Below are positions 27,169-35,605 of a stretch of DNA of 64,000 bases, in pieces. Each line of letters starts with the position of its first letter. The first letter of the stretch is position 1. The stretch is from Prevotella sp. Lineage in GTDB: Bacteria; Bacteroidota; Bacteroidia; Bacteroidales; Bacteroidaceae. The stretch is from the NCBI GenBank assembly GCA_016287755.1, contig JAEEWT010000018.1, forward strand, positions 1 through 64,000, written 5' to 3'. The notes below the pieces were generated by a model. It saw only the letters and a list, made by a program, of their open reading frames with translations, was not told the origin of the DNA and searched no databases. The position numbers were made by a program, and so were the translations under genes.

Positions 27169-29106
27169 TTAATTGATTTCCCCACTCAAAATATTGACAT
27201 CAACACCTAACGGAGCCTCAAAGTCCTTACCCGAGGCCATGTTGATCTTGCCGCCATTCTTTATGATTACTGTGCAACCTGGGACCATGGTGATGTCAGC
27301 ATCCTGAAGCGTACCACCGTCAATTTCCAGTATTCCACCTTCGCATACCCTTATCCTACCGTTTCCTGTCAGCGTGGTAGTCCCCGTAATTGTCAGTTTT
27401 CCTCCATTCACGATACCTATTCGATATGAAGTTGAACTATTGGATGAGTAGGTCACAGGTGTTTTGATGGTAATACCTGCGGGCAAAACATCTAGGTTAC
27501 CATAATCGTCAAGAGAACCATAGTTAATGTTCGAGTCATCTCCGTCAGGTGTGTCAGGAACCCACGAGGGGCAATGTGAAGGTTTAGGACCAAGCCCCCA
27601 GAAATACAAGCCGTCACCGTCATTGTCAGTAATATTGATATCTGTATCGGAATATAATAGTGATGATATAGGCACTTTTGCATAAGATGGAGTCCTAAAG
27701 CATGATTGGTCATTGAATAATACATAGGAATAACCCTTATGATCGTAATACTTATCTGTACCATAGCTGTTTTTAAAGATCCAGTATGTCTTGCCGATCC
27801 TACCATCTCCACTTGAAATGACATCAAAATTGTTGGGACTCTGGTAATAACTTCCAAAATAACGTATTGTATCGCCTTCATGAAGGGTAGCATATCCAAC
27901 AAGTACCATCGCATGTCCATGATAATTATCATTAATATACATATACCCTGAAGTTAAAGGTCCGTATTTTATTAATGCCTTTTTCACGGAATCATTATTG
28001 TTGATGGTATGATCAAGAACAGATGAAGTACCGTTCATGGTTATTGACTCACTAAAACTCTGTTTGTTACTGCACGGTTCGTCGGAATTGGAAAAAGGGA
28101 ATGATATTTCTTCAGAAACACCATGGTTTGAAATCCAGGTAAGTGCGCTGTCTTCATATCCTCCACCCCCATTGCTCCCGCATCCAGAACAGGAAATCAC
28201 TTCTTGCTCAGACAGATCATAATCAATTTTATCGTTATAATATAGATTAACCAGTGCTTCCGTTACGCCTACAGCAGTAAATGCCCAGCAACTACTTCCT
28301 GTGCTTTGATGTTTTACCGATGTCATCCAATTAATCCCATGTCGGTTTCTCCAATCAAAAGAGTCCACATAAGAAGAATTATAAGTTGACATTAATTCTG
28401 TACGTCCTGTTTCTACTTCACCTATTTCAAAAATGCCTGTTGAATAATATTCAAATCCTAAGGGAAAGCACCGCCCGTCCATGCCAAGAATCTTTTTCTT
28501 GTCTTCCCATGGTAGTAATGACATTTCTGTTGCCTCTGCTCGCCATAATCTATGGTGTCTTTTGTTGTTTTCATTGATATTATTTGCAATAAACTCTATC
28601 TGTTTGAGCCTGTTTGCTTTTAACAGATTCTGGTATTCTCTTTCACTATAAGGCACTTCAGATTTCTTTTTGGAAATCTGAAGTGCGACTCGTTCTAATT
28701 CTACAATAGCATTGTCCATATAAATACGTAATAAACACGGATTAATATGAGGAAGATATTTTGTCTCCTCGCAATAGTCATATAATGACATTGTATCTAC
28801 ATCATTGTAGATTCTACTCGTTTCAAGAACAGTATATTCTTTACCATTTTTGTCTTGAAGTAGAACTCTGACAAAACTTTTCGGAGTTGGTAGAATGATT
28901 GTCCCTGATAGCGCCAATCCCTCAATGGTTCTACTGGAATCAAGAACTATTGAATCACAATCATGATGGCGAGATAATAATATATATTCTATTTCTCCGC
29001 CTTTTTCGGAATCTAACTTGAAATAACTTGATTCAGCGGATACCTGAGCTAAGATATTGTTATAAAAACAAAAACTCGTCAAGATAATAAACAAACTCTT
29101 TTTCAT
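27169..29106 (-). CDS. Secreted papain-family (C1A) cysteine protease
   Basis: 645 residues. Signal peptide (1-20, ending NILAQ), a propeptide-like region to about 245, then a C1 peptidase domain. The catalytic set is visible: Gln267 and Cys273 in VKHQSTGSSCWAFTAVG, His398 in NYHGHAMVLVGYA, and Asn446 in YWIFKNSYG. The typical LSEQEVISCS block is also present. After about residue 500 come a short calcium-loop-like DNDGDGLYFWG and a beta-rich repeat tail (GGKLTITGTTTLTGNGRI) ending ILSGEIN. No T9SS sorting domain is seen, but the gene just upstream (29109-30281, 2 bp gap) carries one. Likely an extracellular protease of the second cargo operon. Confidence 0.8.
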   Translation of the reverse strand: MKKSLFIILTSFCFYNNILAQVSAESSYFKLDSEKGGEIEYILLSRHHDCDSIVLDSSRTIEGLALSGTIILPTPKSFVRVLLQDKNGKEYTVLETSRIYNDVDTMSLYDYCEETKYLPHINPCLLRIYMDNAIVELERVALQISKKKSEVPYSEREYQNLLKANRLKQIEFIANNINENNKRHHRLWRAEATEMSLLPWEDKKKILGMDGRCFPLGFEYYSTGIFEIGEVETGRTELMSTYNSSYVDSFDWRNRHGINWMTSVKHQSTGSSCWAFTAVGVTEALVNLYYNDKIDYDLSEQEVISCSGCGSNGGGGYEDSALTWISNHGVSEEISFPFSNSDEPCSNKQSFSESITMNGTSSVLDHTINNNDSVKKALIKYGPLTSGYMYINDNYHGHAMVLVGYATLHEGDTIRYFGSYYQSPNNFDVISSGDGRIGKTYWIFKNSYGTDKYYDHKGYSYVLFNDQSCFRTPSYAKVPISSLLYSDTDINITDNDGDGLYFWGLGPKPSHCPSWVPDTPDGDDSNINYGSLDDYGNLDVLPAGITIKTPVTYSSNSSTSYRIGIVNGGKLTITGTTTLTGNGRIRVCEGGILEIDGGTLQDADITMVPGCTVIIKNGGKINMASGKDFEAPLGVDVNILSGEIN

Positions 29107-29108
29107 AA

Positions 29109-30281
29109 CTACTTCCTAATTATCATCCTCTTCGTATCAATCTCCTGTCCGTTGACAATCAGAGAGTAGAGGAACATGCCCTCGCCGATTTCATAACCTC
29201 TAAAGGAGACGCTGTCCATACCCGATGATACGGGCAGTTTCTTGACGGGTTTGCCCGTCATGTCGAAGATGCAGATGTAGGCATCTCTGGCATCGTCGGC
29301 CAAAGTGAAGTGGATGGTGGTTTTTTCCTTGAACGGGTTCGGAGTGTTCTGGTATAGCTTGTTCTGGCTGATAGACGAACCATCAATGACAGTTGTGCTG
29401 CGGACTGCAGCCTTGGCTCTTCCTGATGATGACTGCCCTTGCAGAACCTCAATCTTCTCATTCAACTCGTTTATGCTTTGTACCAGCAGCGGGATCATCT
29501 CCACATAATTGATTACCTTGCTGCCGTCCTTGTTCACATACACCAGGTCGGGGAAGACCTCTTCAAGTTTATCTGCATCAAGTGCATAGTGGCTCTTTGT
29601 GTAGAACTGCTCGTCTATGATGTCAGGTTCTGGTGTTTCCATTACTTTGGATGAATCTCCATCAGGGTCGAAAATGGTTTCTTCTTCCACGGGCATAGCA
29701 GGCCGCTCCTTCTGGTAGGTGGTGACATTGAGACCTGACAGATTGTTGGCCATAGATATGCCCCTTAGCGATTGACCGCCCTCTGATGAGTTTGATGAAC
29801 TGGCCGATTCACCAAGGAGGGCTCCCTGAATAGTGGAGCCTGCAACGATGCTGCCCGTAGCCTTTACGTTGCCACGGAAGAAACCTGCGTATTTATCACC
29901 CGTGGATAAGCCAGTGCCCATGTCGTTATAAACCGTGCCGTAGACAGCTGCACCTGTGGAGATAATACTCTGATAGATACCACCCAAGATGCCTATAGAT
30001 TTGGTTCCAGAATCTGAACTGGCTGTCCCCAATACACCGATACTGGTAGTAGCACTGTTGCCAATACCCTGTATACCTACAGCCTTAGTTGATGCAACGG
30101 CAGTGAACTGACCTCCTGTAACTGTTGAGTTATTGTTATTACTTATTGCAGATACGGTTATTCCGCTTTTCCCGCCAGTGTTGCAACTGACAAAGTACGT
30201 TCCACTACTCTGAACCTTAAACTGTGCACTTGCAGAAAGGGCAAGGGCGCAAAGACTGATTATAATTATACTTCTTTTCAT
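29109..30281 (-). CDS. S74/tail-fibre-like secreted protein with T9SS type A sorting domain
   Basis: 390 residues. Signal peptide (ending ALSASAQ), a Ser/Gly/Thr-rich beta region of repeated KSIGILG, TSIGVLGT and GAAVYGTVYN type strands (30-170). Then an S74-like segment, HYALDADKLEEVFPDLVYVN and INYVEMIPLLVQSINELNEK, resembling the trimerising chaperone region of phage tail fibres. The C-terminus is a T9SS type A domain (YQNTPNPFKEKTTIHFTLAD ... GEGMFLYSLIVNGQ ... KRMIIRK). It heads the cargo that includes the papain-like protease 2 bp downstream. Likely displayed outside the cell. Confidence 0.75.
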   Translation of the reverse strand: MKRSIIIISLCALALSASAQFKVQSSGTYFVSCNTGGKSGITVSAISNNNNSTVTGGQFTAVASTKAVGIQGIGNSATTSIGVLGTASSDSGTKSIGILGGIYQSIISTGAAVYGTVYNDMGTGLSTGDKYAGFFRGNVKATGSIVAGSTIQGALLGESASSSNSSEGGQSLRGISMANNLSGLNVTTYQKERPAMPVEEETIFDPDGDSSKVMETPEPDIIDEQFYTKSHYALDADKLEEVFPDLVYVNKDGSKVINYVEMIPLLVQSINELNEKIEVLQGQSSSGRAKAAVRSTTVIDGSSISQNKLYQNTPNPFKEKTTIHFTLADDARDAYICIFDMTGKPVKKLPVSSGMDSVSFRGYEIGEGMFLYSLIVNGQEIDTKRMIIRK

Positions 30282-30351
30282 AGGTAGTAACGATTAATTT
30301 AATAGGAATGGGAAACTTCATGCTTCCCATTCCGTAATGAATAATGTTGCT

Positions 30352-30720
30352 TTACAGATTTATGTACCCGTAGAAACAGATGTTGCCTTGGATAATCTGG
30401 ATTTCATATTCTCCAGAAAGAGTAGAGGGTAAAACCAAGCTGGTTGCACCAGTAGTGATAACTGTGGAGAACACCACGTTTTCGTTCTCATCCAACAAAC
30501 GCAAAGTACAACCGTCACAAGGAGTGTAAAAGAACAATGTGTGATCCTCAAGGCTGATCTCGGGAATAGTAATGGGTATCTTTTGTCCCCCAAGACTTCC
30601 ATTTTCAGGATCCACAACTCCTACTCCCAAATCAATCATGTCAGGGTTGGCATAAACGCCACCACAGCAAAGTGACAACATGGCTGTCAGTAACGAAATA
30701 ATAAAACTCTTCTTTGTCAT
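30352..30720 (-). CDS. DUF3244 secreted protein (locus B)
   Basis: 122 residues from the ATG at 30720 (MTKKSFIISLLTAMLSLCCG). The upstream ATG at 30777 is excluded because it lies before the promoter box. A signal peptide ends near VYA. The mature part matches its paralogue at 9329-9688: PITIPEISLEDHTLFFYTPC and a closing SGEYEIQIIQGNICFYGYINL. In both loci it is the first gene after the regulator and has its own promoter, so it may be an assembly or signalling partner of the cargo. Confidence 0.75.
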   Translation of the reverse strand: MTKKSFIISLLTAMLSLCCGGVYANPDMIDLGVGVVDPENGSLGGQKIPITIPEISLEDHTLFFYTPCDGCTLRLLDENENVVFSTVITTGATSLVLPSTLSGEYEIQIIQGNICFYGYINL

Positions 30721-30746
30721 AGCTTTATTGTTTTGAGTTATTGCCG

Positions 30747-30778
30747 CAAAGCTATAACAATCAAGATTATTTTGCAAA
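30747..30778 (-). promoter_or_regulatory. Promoter of the DUF3244-S74-protease operon
   Basis: Minus-strand TAGCTTTG (30747-30754) with TTTG at 30775-30778, 20 bp apart. It mirrors the promoter in front of the first DUF3244 gene at 9716-9746. Confidence 0.6.
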
Positions 30779-30931
30779 TAATTGGAGGCCTATTAATTCA
30801 TCAAAGTTCATATCGAAATGTTAAATATGTTAACGGTGGGGGTAAAATGCCGATGGAATCGGCATTTTTGGACATTGGGAATGGAAATATCTAAAAGTTC
30901 TTTTTTTAGCATAGAAACCAATAATTCGGAA

Positions 30932-32758
30932 TTACAAACTAGGCATTGTATTATACTTAATGGTCAGATTCTTGTTAAGTGTGCGGGAGGATGGCTCGTT
31001 AAAGAGGGTTTTGTTAAGAGCTGATTTGGTATTGGATACCCTCGGGCTTGTGATATCCAGCATATTTGCTTGCTCATTGTTACCAACGCCTAGAATCGTC
31101 AAGATACAGACACGGATGTTTTGAGGGGTGTTGCAATACAGACATAGATCGCGATACAGCTCCGTGTAGGTATTGGCAAAGACGTTTGTCAGTTCCTTCC
31201 ATTCATCTTCTGTTACAGGAGATAGTGGTTTTCTTGAGATTTCGCGGATTCGCTTTACAATGGGGTCCTCGGCAAATGCGGCGGCAACTGCCAAATGTTT
31301 GGAGATGGACTTTTCCTGTTGGAGTTGTTCTATTCGTTTTTGTAACTCTTTGTTCTCATCTAACAGACATGCTTTCTCGTCCTCGTATTCCTGATTAATA
31401 TGAGCGATCTCGCCTTGCGATTCTGAGAGTTTCAGGTGGAAAGCGGATATTACTTCTCGTTGGCTTAATTCCAACTGTTGCAGTTTATGCAGGTTCTCTT
31501 CGTATTCAAAGGTGGTATCTGCCAGTTCCGTTTTTAGCTGGTTCATCTTCTCCCGATTCTTTCTCCACAACAGGAAAGATGCGGAGCAACCAATGGCTAT
31601 TAGTACAATAGAGATGATAAGCCCCATCAGTCTCTTGTAGGCTTTAATCTCATTTTTATGTGCCTCCTTTTGCAGACGGTTGTAGTTGTAGGTTGCTGTC
31701 ATCTGGGCTACAGTTTCTCGGTCTTTGAGGGCAATGGAGGAGTCGTTGGCCATGCAGTATAACTGGGCGTATTTGGCAATGGAATCTGCCTGATGATGCT
31801 TGGCGAAGACGCTTAAAAGGCCTTTATACATTGGATCTTGATCAAGGAAAGACATTTTTGGCCGATGGATCTTACGGTAGTAATACTCTGCGGAATCGAG
31901 CCTGTTAATTCCCTCATAGTACTTACCTTTATAATAATAGTACTGATGTTGTGAGGGTGGGAGTTCGTGGTGCTCATCGAATAACTCTGATTCAGCTTCA
32001 AACTTATCCATCAAGACCTTGGCCTCTGCCAAACGCTGGGGTGGGTCGGTATAAAGGTGCATCAATACTTTTGAAGAGAATAATGCTCGTTGGGTATAAC
32101 CATATTTACGATATTGTTCTATAGCAGATTTGAGAATGAGCTCGGCACTATCTTTCTTGTTTAACAAAATATAAGCTCCTGCAGAAACATCCTGATTAAA
32201 TATACCCCATAAAGGCTGATTGGCACGGAAAGCATAATGACTTGCTTTTTTCCTAGCTTCTATTTCATTAGTCAAGAGAAATTGGTAATGGTATAGATCT
32301 GCCTTTTGTGCATAGACATTACTCAAGGTACGGTAGTTGAAATTGGCTACTGTTGTATCTGCCGCATCGATGGCGTCCTGATATTTGCTGATAGCCATCG
32401 GTGCTTCTCCCATATCCGTGTAGGCACGGCCCAGAAGGTAATGGGCGAGTACGCGCTCGTTAACGGTGCCGTGGCGGTCGAAGTAGCTAACAAGCACCTG
32501 GCAAAGGGAATCGGAAGTGAACTTGTCGCTGGTCTTGTTCACTGCGTTCTGCCGATGCAGCTGATACTGCATGCGGAAGTGGCGGGAGAACTCAGTCTCG
32601 TGCTGTCCCAAGCTGTCGAGGATCAGCAGGGCAGAGTCAGGGTGTTCGTCCATGACTGTCTCTGCCCGCAACAGGGCATCTTTATACTCCCGTCTTGTTC
32701 CGCAGGAAACAAGGATGCAAAGGGTCAAAGCGAAGAAAGCAATTCGTTTCATTTCCAT
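30932..32758 (-). CDS. Membrane TPR regulator with C-terminal HTH-like domain (locus B)
   Basis: 608 residues (ATG 32758, or MKRIAFF at 32752). Lipobox-like ILVSC, TPRs (about 25-340; AHYLLGRAYTDMGEAPMA is near-identical in its paralogue at 9906-11642), one membrane segment (377-398), a long coiled coil (about 400-490) and a C-terminal region (about 540-600) with RVCILTILGVGNNEQANMLD and SPRVSNTKSALNKTLF, a somewhat diverged helix-turn-helix. Same topology and same position before a DUF3244 gene as in locus A. Likely senses something in the periplasm and controls the cargo operon. A weak -7 box (TATCTTTA, 32777-32784) is upstream. Confidence 0.75.
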   Translation of the reverse strand: MEMKRIAFFALTLCILVSCGTRREYKDALLRAETVMDEHPDSALLILDSLGQHETEFSRHFRMQYQLHRQNAVNKTSDKFTSDSLCQVLVSYFDRHGTVNERVLAHYLLGRAYTDMGEAPMAISKYQDAIDAADTTVANFNYRTLSNVYAQKADLYHYQFLLTNEIEARKKASHYAFRANQPLWGIFNQDVSAGAYILLNKKDSAELILKSAIEQYRKYGYTQRALFSSKVLMHLYTDPPQRLAEAKVLMDKFEAESELFDEHHELPPSQHQYYYYKGKYYEGINRLDSAEYYYRKIHRPKMSFLDQDPMYKGLLSVFAKHHQADSIAKYAQLYCMANDSSIALKDRETVAQMTATYNYNRLQKEAHKNEIKAYKRLMGLIISIVLIAIGCSASFLLWRKNREKMNQLKTELADTTFEYEENLHKLQQLELSQREVISAFHLKLSESQGEIAHINQEYEDEKACLLDENKELQKRIEQLQQEKSISKHLAVAAAFAEDPIVKRIREISRKPLSPVTEDEWKELTNVFANTYTELYRDLCLYCNTPQNIRVCILTILGVGNNEQANMLDITSPRVSNTKSALNKTLFNEPSSRTLNKNLTIKYNTMPSL

Positions 32759-32954
32759 TCTTTTTGTTTATGAGTGTAAAGATAAACAATTTTACGCAAA
32801 CTACCAAAAGAAATAGTACACGAAAGAATGCATGGAAACGAATGACAAACTATTTGTAATGATATGTAAAGCATGAAAACGATTGTCCGAGGCCTGCCGA
32901 CACTAAACCTCGCTGCCGTATCGGTTTTATTCAGGAAGAGGAAAGATAGAAAAC

Positions 32955-32997
32955 AAGAACCACCCATCTGCCAGTTGTGACATGATGGGTGCTTCTT
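32955..32997 (-). terminator. Terminator of the GH35-like gene
   Basis: On the minus strand AAGAA-CACCCATC pairs with GATGGGTG-TTCTT (one unpaired base on each side), followed by GTTTTC. It lies 50 bp after the stop of the glycosidase gene. The rest of 32759-33046 has no gene. Confidence 0.65.
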
Positions 32998-33046
32998 GAC
33001 ATTAGGCAGAGCTCATAAGCGTGAAGGAACTGCGTGTTGGGAAGAC

Positions 33047-34681
33047 TTAATAAGTATAGAGCTTGATGTGGAGAATTTTCCACTCACCCACGCTGATGCG
33101 GGCATGACGACCTTGGTGGGTCTGGTCGCCATTATGACGGCGGAGATAGTGCATGGTGCCGTCAGAGGAGATGGAGACTTCATCAACTGACAGCAGACCG
33201 AGACGGGCTCCTCTGAACTTGGTAGTTGAGGCATTGGACTTTGTGCGTTCTCCTCCAGCTTCGGCAAAGCCATCCTCGCCTAATTGTTTCGATACGTCCT
33301 GTTGCTTCTCTGTGGATGTCTTAAAATCGATGACCACCCCACTGCCAGCCAATAGGTATTCATACTTGCCAAGACGGATAAGCATGGCACCGCCTTCTGG
33401 CCAAGTGGAACCATCGGTGGCGCGTGAATCCCATGGTAGCGTGAAATAATGGCGGCAAGTCATTACGACTCCCTTGTCGTCGATGATTCGTTCTTGATCG
33501 TCTTGGTCGAAGAGTAATCCCCAGGAGCCATCGCCAATCTTTTTATAGGAAGAGAGATGGAATACTTGCGAAAGCAGGTCGTAGGCTTTCGTTACCGTTT
33601 CGGATTCGTGATCAGAGGCTTGGTCGATAGCAAAAGGACTGAAGCCTAATGCCTGGTGTTCGCCGAAGACATAAAGGGCACGCACACCGCTGTTCTCACA
33701 GCATCGGCTCTCAGGAATGAAGAGTCGGTTCTTGATGCTTCCTCCATCTTGTGGACGTAAGGGCATGGCATATTGTGAAGCCCATGACTTGAAGCCTGTA
33801 TCGTAGATATCAGGGGCGAGGATGTCTATACTCGGAGCACCTGCTTTCCAGATGTCTGCAAGGTGAGCCAACGGACCGGCTGACGGGTATTCGCCAGGTT
33901 TGCGCCCCCGACTGTTCATCGCGGCATTCACATAGATGGGGATGTCGTGGATGCGTCTGACAGTCTGCGCCAGCTGTTCCACATAGCAGGCATAGTGCCA
34001 GGCCATGAACTTCTCGTCGGCATAGTCATCTGTGCCGAACACTTCACTCCATGATCCTTGCTTCTTGATGTTTAGTGCTTTGAGTAAGGCTTTGGGAACC
34101 GACTGCTGATGAGCTTTCTCTGCTAATGGCGAGTGGTCGCGTGCCGATTCCAGCATGCCAATCTCGTTCTCTATCTGAATCATGATCACCACCTCGCGCT
34201 GAGGGTCTTTTTGGGCGATATGCTGCATCAGTGCAGAGAATGCCTTCTGGTCGGCCTGCAGTACATTGTCGCTGAAACATGAGGCAATCTCCAGTGGCTT
34301 TCCTTCGGCTGTCATCGCCCTTGGAAACCGTTTCACGTCGCGTTTGAACCACTCTGGTGCATAGCACGACATGGAATTCTTCCATGCTCCGAACCAGAGA
34401 GGTACAATCTTCAGTCCTTGTTGGCGAGCCACATCGATGGTCCGGTCGATAAGCGTGAAATCCATCTGACCTTCCATGGGCTCCATCAGTTCCCAATAGA
34501 CCGGTACGAGCACGGTGTTCAGTCCTAACTGTTTCATGCGTGGCAGTACCTCGTCGATATCACCGACTGACGTAGCAGCTGAATTACTCAACTCTCCGCC
34601 AAGAATCACAAAGTCTTTTAGCTGAGCATGGGCGCAGAGAGCCAAAAGCAGACTCATCAAGATGGTTGTAATTCTTTTCAT
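33047..34681 (-). CDS. GH35-like beta-galactosidase with DUF5597 C-terminal domain
   Basis: 544 residues with a signal peptide (ending CAHAQ). TIM-barrel: VLVPVYWELMEPMEGQMDFT and VIMIQIENEIG, where Glu173 is the expected acid/base; LFIPESR (Glu324) is a plausible nucleophile. The C-terminal 200 residues match the DUF5597 type (ALGFSPFAIDQ, LLAGSGVVIDF). Family members release galactose from plant glycans such as xyloglucan or related substrates. Start at 34681 is set by the signal peptide. Other glycan-active genes follow further right (two GH3 and a CE1 esterase), but no SusC/SusD pair is present, so this is not a classical PUL. Confidence 0.75.
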   Translation of the reverse strand: MKRITTILMSLLLALCAHAQLKDFVILGGELSNSAATSVGDIDEVLPRMKQLGLNTVLVPVYWELMEPMEGQMDFTLIDRTIDVARQQGLKIVPLWFGAWKNSMSCYAPEWFKRDVKRFPRAMTAEGKPLEIASCFSDNVLQADQKAFSALMQHIAQKDPQREVVIMIQIENEIGMLESARDHSPLAEKAHQQSVPKALLKALNIKKQGSWSEVFGTDDYADEKFMAWHYACYVEQLAQTVRRIHDIPIYVNAAMNSRGRKPGEYPSAGPLAHLADIWKAGAPSIDILAPDIYDTGFKSWASQYAMPLRPQDGGSIKNRLFIPESRCCENSGVRALYVFGEHQALGFSPFAIDQASDHESETVTKAYDLLSQVFHLSSYKKIGDGSWGLLFDQDDQERIIDDKGVVMTCRHYFTLPWDSRATDGSTWPEGGAMLIRLGKYEYLLAGSGVVIDFKTSTEKQQDVSKQLGEDGFAEAGGERTKSNASTTKFRGARLGLLSVDEVSISSDGTMHYLRRHNGDQTHQGRHARISVGEWKILHIKLYTY

Positions 34682-34708
34682 GCAGAAATCGAGTAAATCG
34701 TATTGTTG

Positions 34709-35566
34709 TTATTTTCTTCCGAAATCAGCGGGAATCTCGCCCCATTGGGCGGTTTCCCATTTGACGATGGGGTTGTGGAAGGTATGGGTGCGGAGCCAGT
34801 TCTCGGCGCGGGCGATCACTTGGTGCAGCTGCTCTGTTTCGGGATTGCGGGGAAGGGTGGTCTTACAACGCTTTTTGTTTACCCAAAGAATGGCATTGTA
34901 GCTGTCGCTATAGATGGTCTTGCAGATTCCCATCTGCTGTTGTAAGGCCAGTGCATGAACGATGGCCAGGAACTCCCCGATGTTGTTGGTGCCAAATACC
35001 GGACCGTAATGGAATACCTGCTGACCCGTAGCAAGGTCAATGCCTTGGTATTCCATCATGCCTGGGTTGCCACTGCAGGCAGCATCAACAGCCCACGCTG
35101 AAGCACTTACCTCTAAAGGTAAGGGCAGTCCTGGAGCCACCCCCGACCCCTCCATAGGGAGGGGAGAAGGGAGCTCGTTATTGATCGTTTGTTCGTTTGA
35201 CATGAGTTGTTCTTTTATTGTTGTGAAAACAGCCTCGGAATTGAAAAGGACCTCTTCGTTTGTAAATCTAATGACTTTGAATCCTTGTAATCTCAAATCC
35301 TCAGTCCGTTGTGTATCTTTGATCATTTGTCCTTCTTGGAGATGGTATTCCCCATCAACCTCAATGACGATTTTCTGATGAAGACAAACAAAGTCAACGA
35401 TGTAGTCTTTGATAATGTGCTGCCTCCTAAACTTATGTCCTGACTGCCTGTTTTGCAGGAATTTCCACAAGAGCGATTCTGCTTCTGTAGGCTTGCTCCT
35501 ATTCTGTTTGGTAAAGGCCTTGAGGATTTCATATTCCTCATTTGCAGTTTGATACGGGTATGTCAT
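34709..35566 (-). CDS. DUF559 nuclease-RNase HI fusion
   Basis: 285 residues. Residues 1-131 are a DUF559 (Vsr-like PD-(D/E)XK) domain: KFRRQHIIKDYIVDFVCLHQ and IVIEVDGEYH. Residues about 155-285 are RNase HI with the acidic set in VDAACSGNPG, GEFLAIVHAL, IYSDSYNAI and EIPADFG. The junction (about 132-150, ELPSPLPMEGSGVAPG) is encoded by one arm of the 34-bp inverted repeat at 35136-35169; the other arm lies just before the DUF559 start. So the nuclease ORF seems to have been inserted with its repeats in front of the RNase H gene, in frame. An ATG inside the repeat could still start RNase H alone. The N-terminal viroplasmin-like domain of some RNase H relatives is absent. Confidence 0.75.
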   Translation of the reverse strand: MTYPYQTANEEYEILKAFTKQNRSKPTEAESLLWKFLQNRQSGHKFRRQHIIKDYIVDFVCLHQKIVIEVDGEYHLQEGQMIKDTQRTEDLRLQGFKVIRFTNEEVLFNSEAVFTTIKEQLMSNEQTINNELPSPLPMEGSGVAPGLPLPLEVSASAWAVDAACSGNPGMMEYQGIDLATGQQVFHYGPVFGTNNIGEFLAIVHALALQQQMGICKTIYSDSYNAILWVNKKRCKTTLPRNPETEQLHQVIARAENWLRTHTFHNPIVKWETAQWGEIPADFGRK

Positions 35567-35605
35567 TTTCGCTTCTCCCCTCCCTATGGAGGGGTCGGGG
35601 GTGGC
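35136..35605 (-). mobile_element. DUF559 element bounded by 34-bp perfect inverted repeats
   Basis: 35136-35169 and 35572-35605 are exact reverse complements over 34 bp (core CCCTCCCTATGGAGGGG, itself palindromic, followed by TCGGGGGTGGC). Between them lies one complete DUF559 open frame (ATG at 35566) that reads out through the distal repeat into RNase HI. The proximal repeat abuts the argS stop codon (35606-35608) exactly. No transposase is present; the encoded nuclease would be the candidate mover. No target-site duplication could be recognised. Confidence 0.65.
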
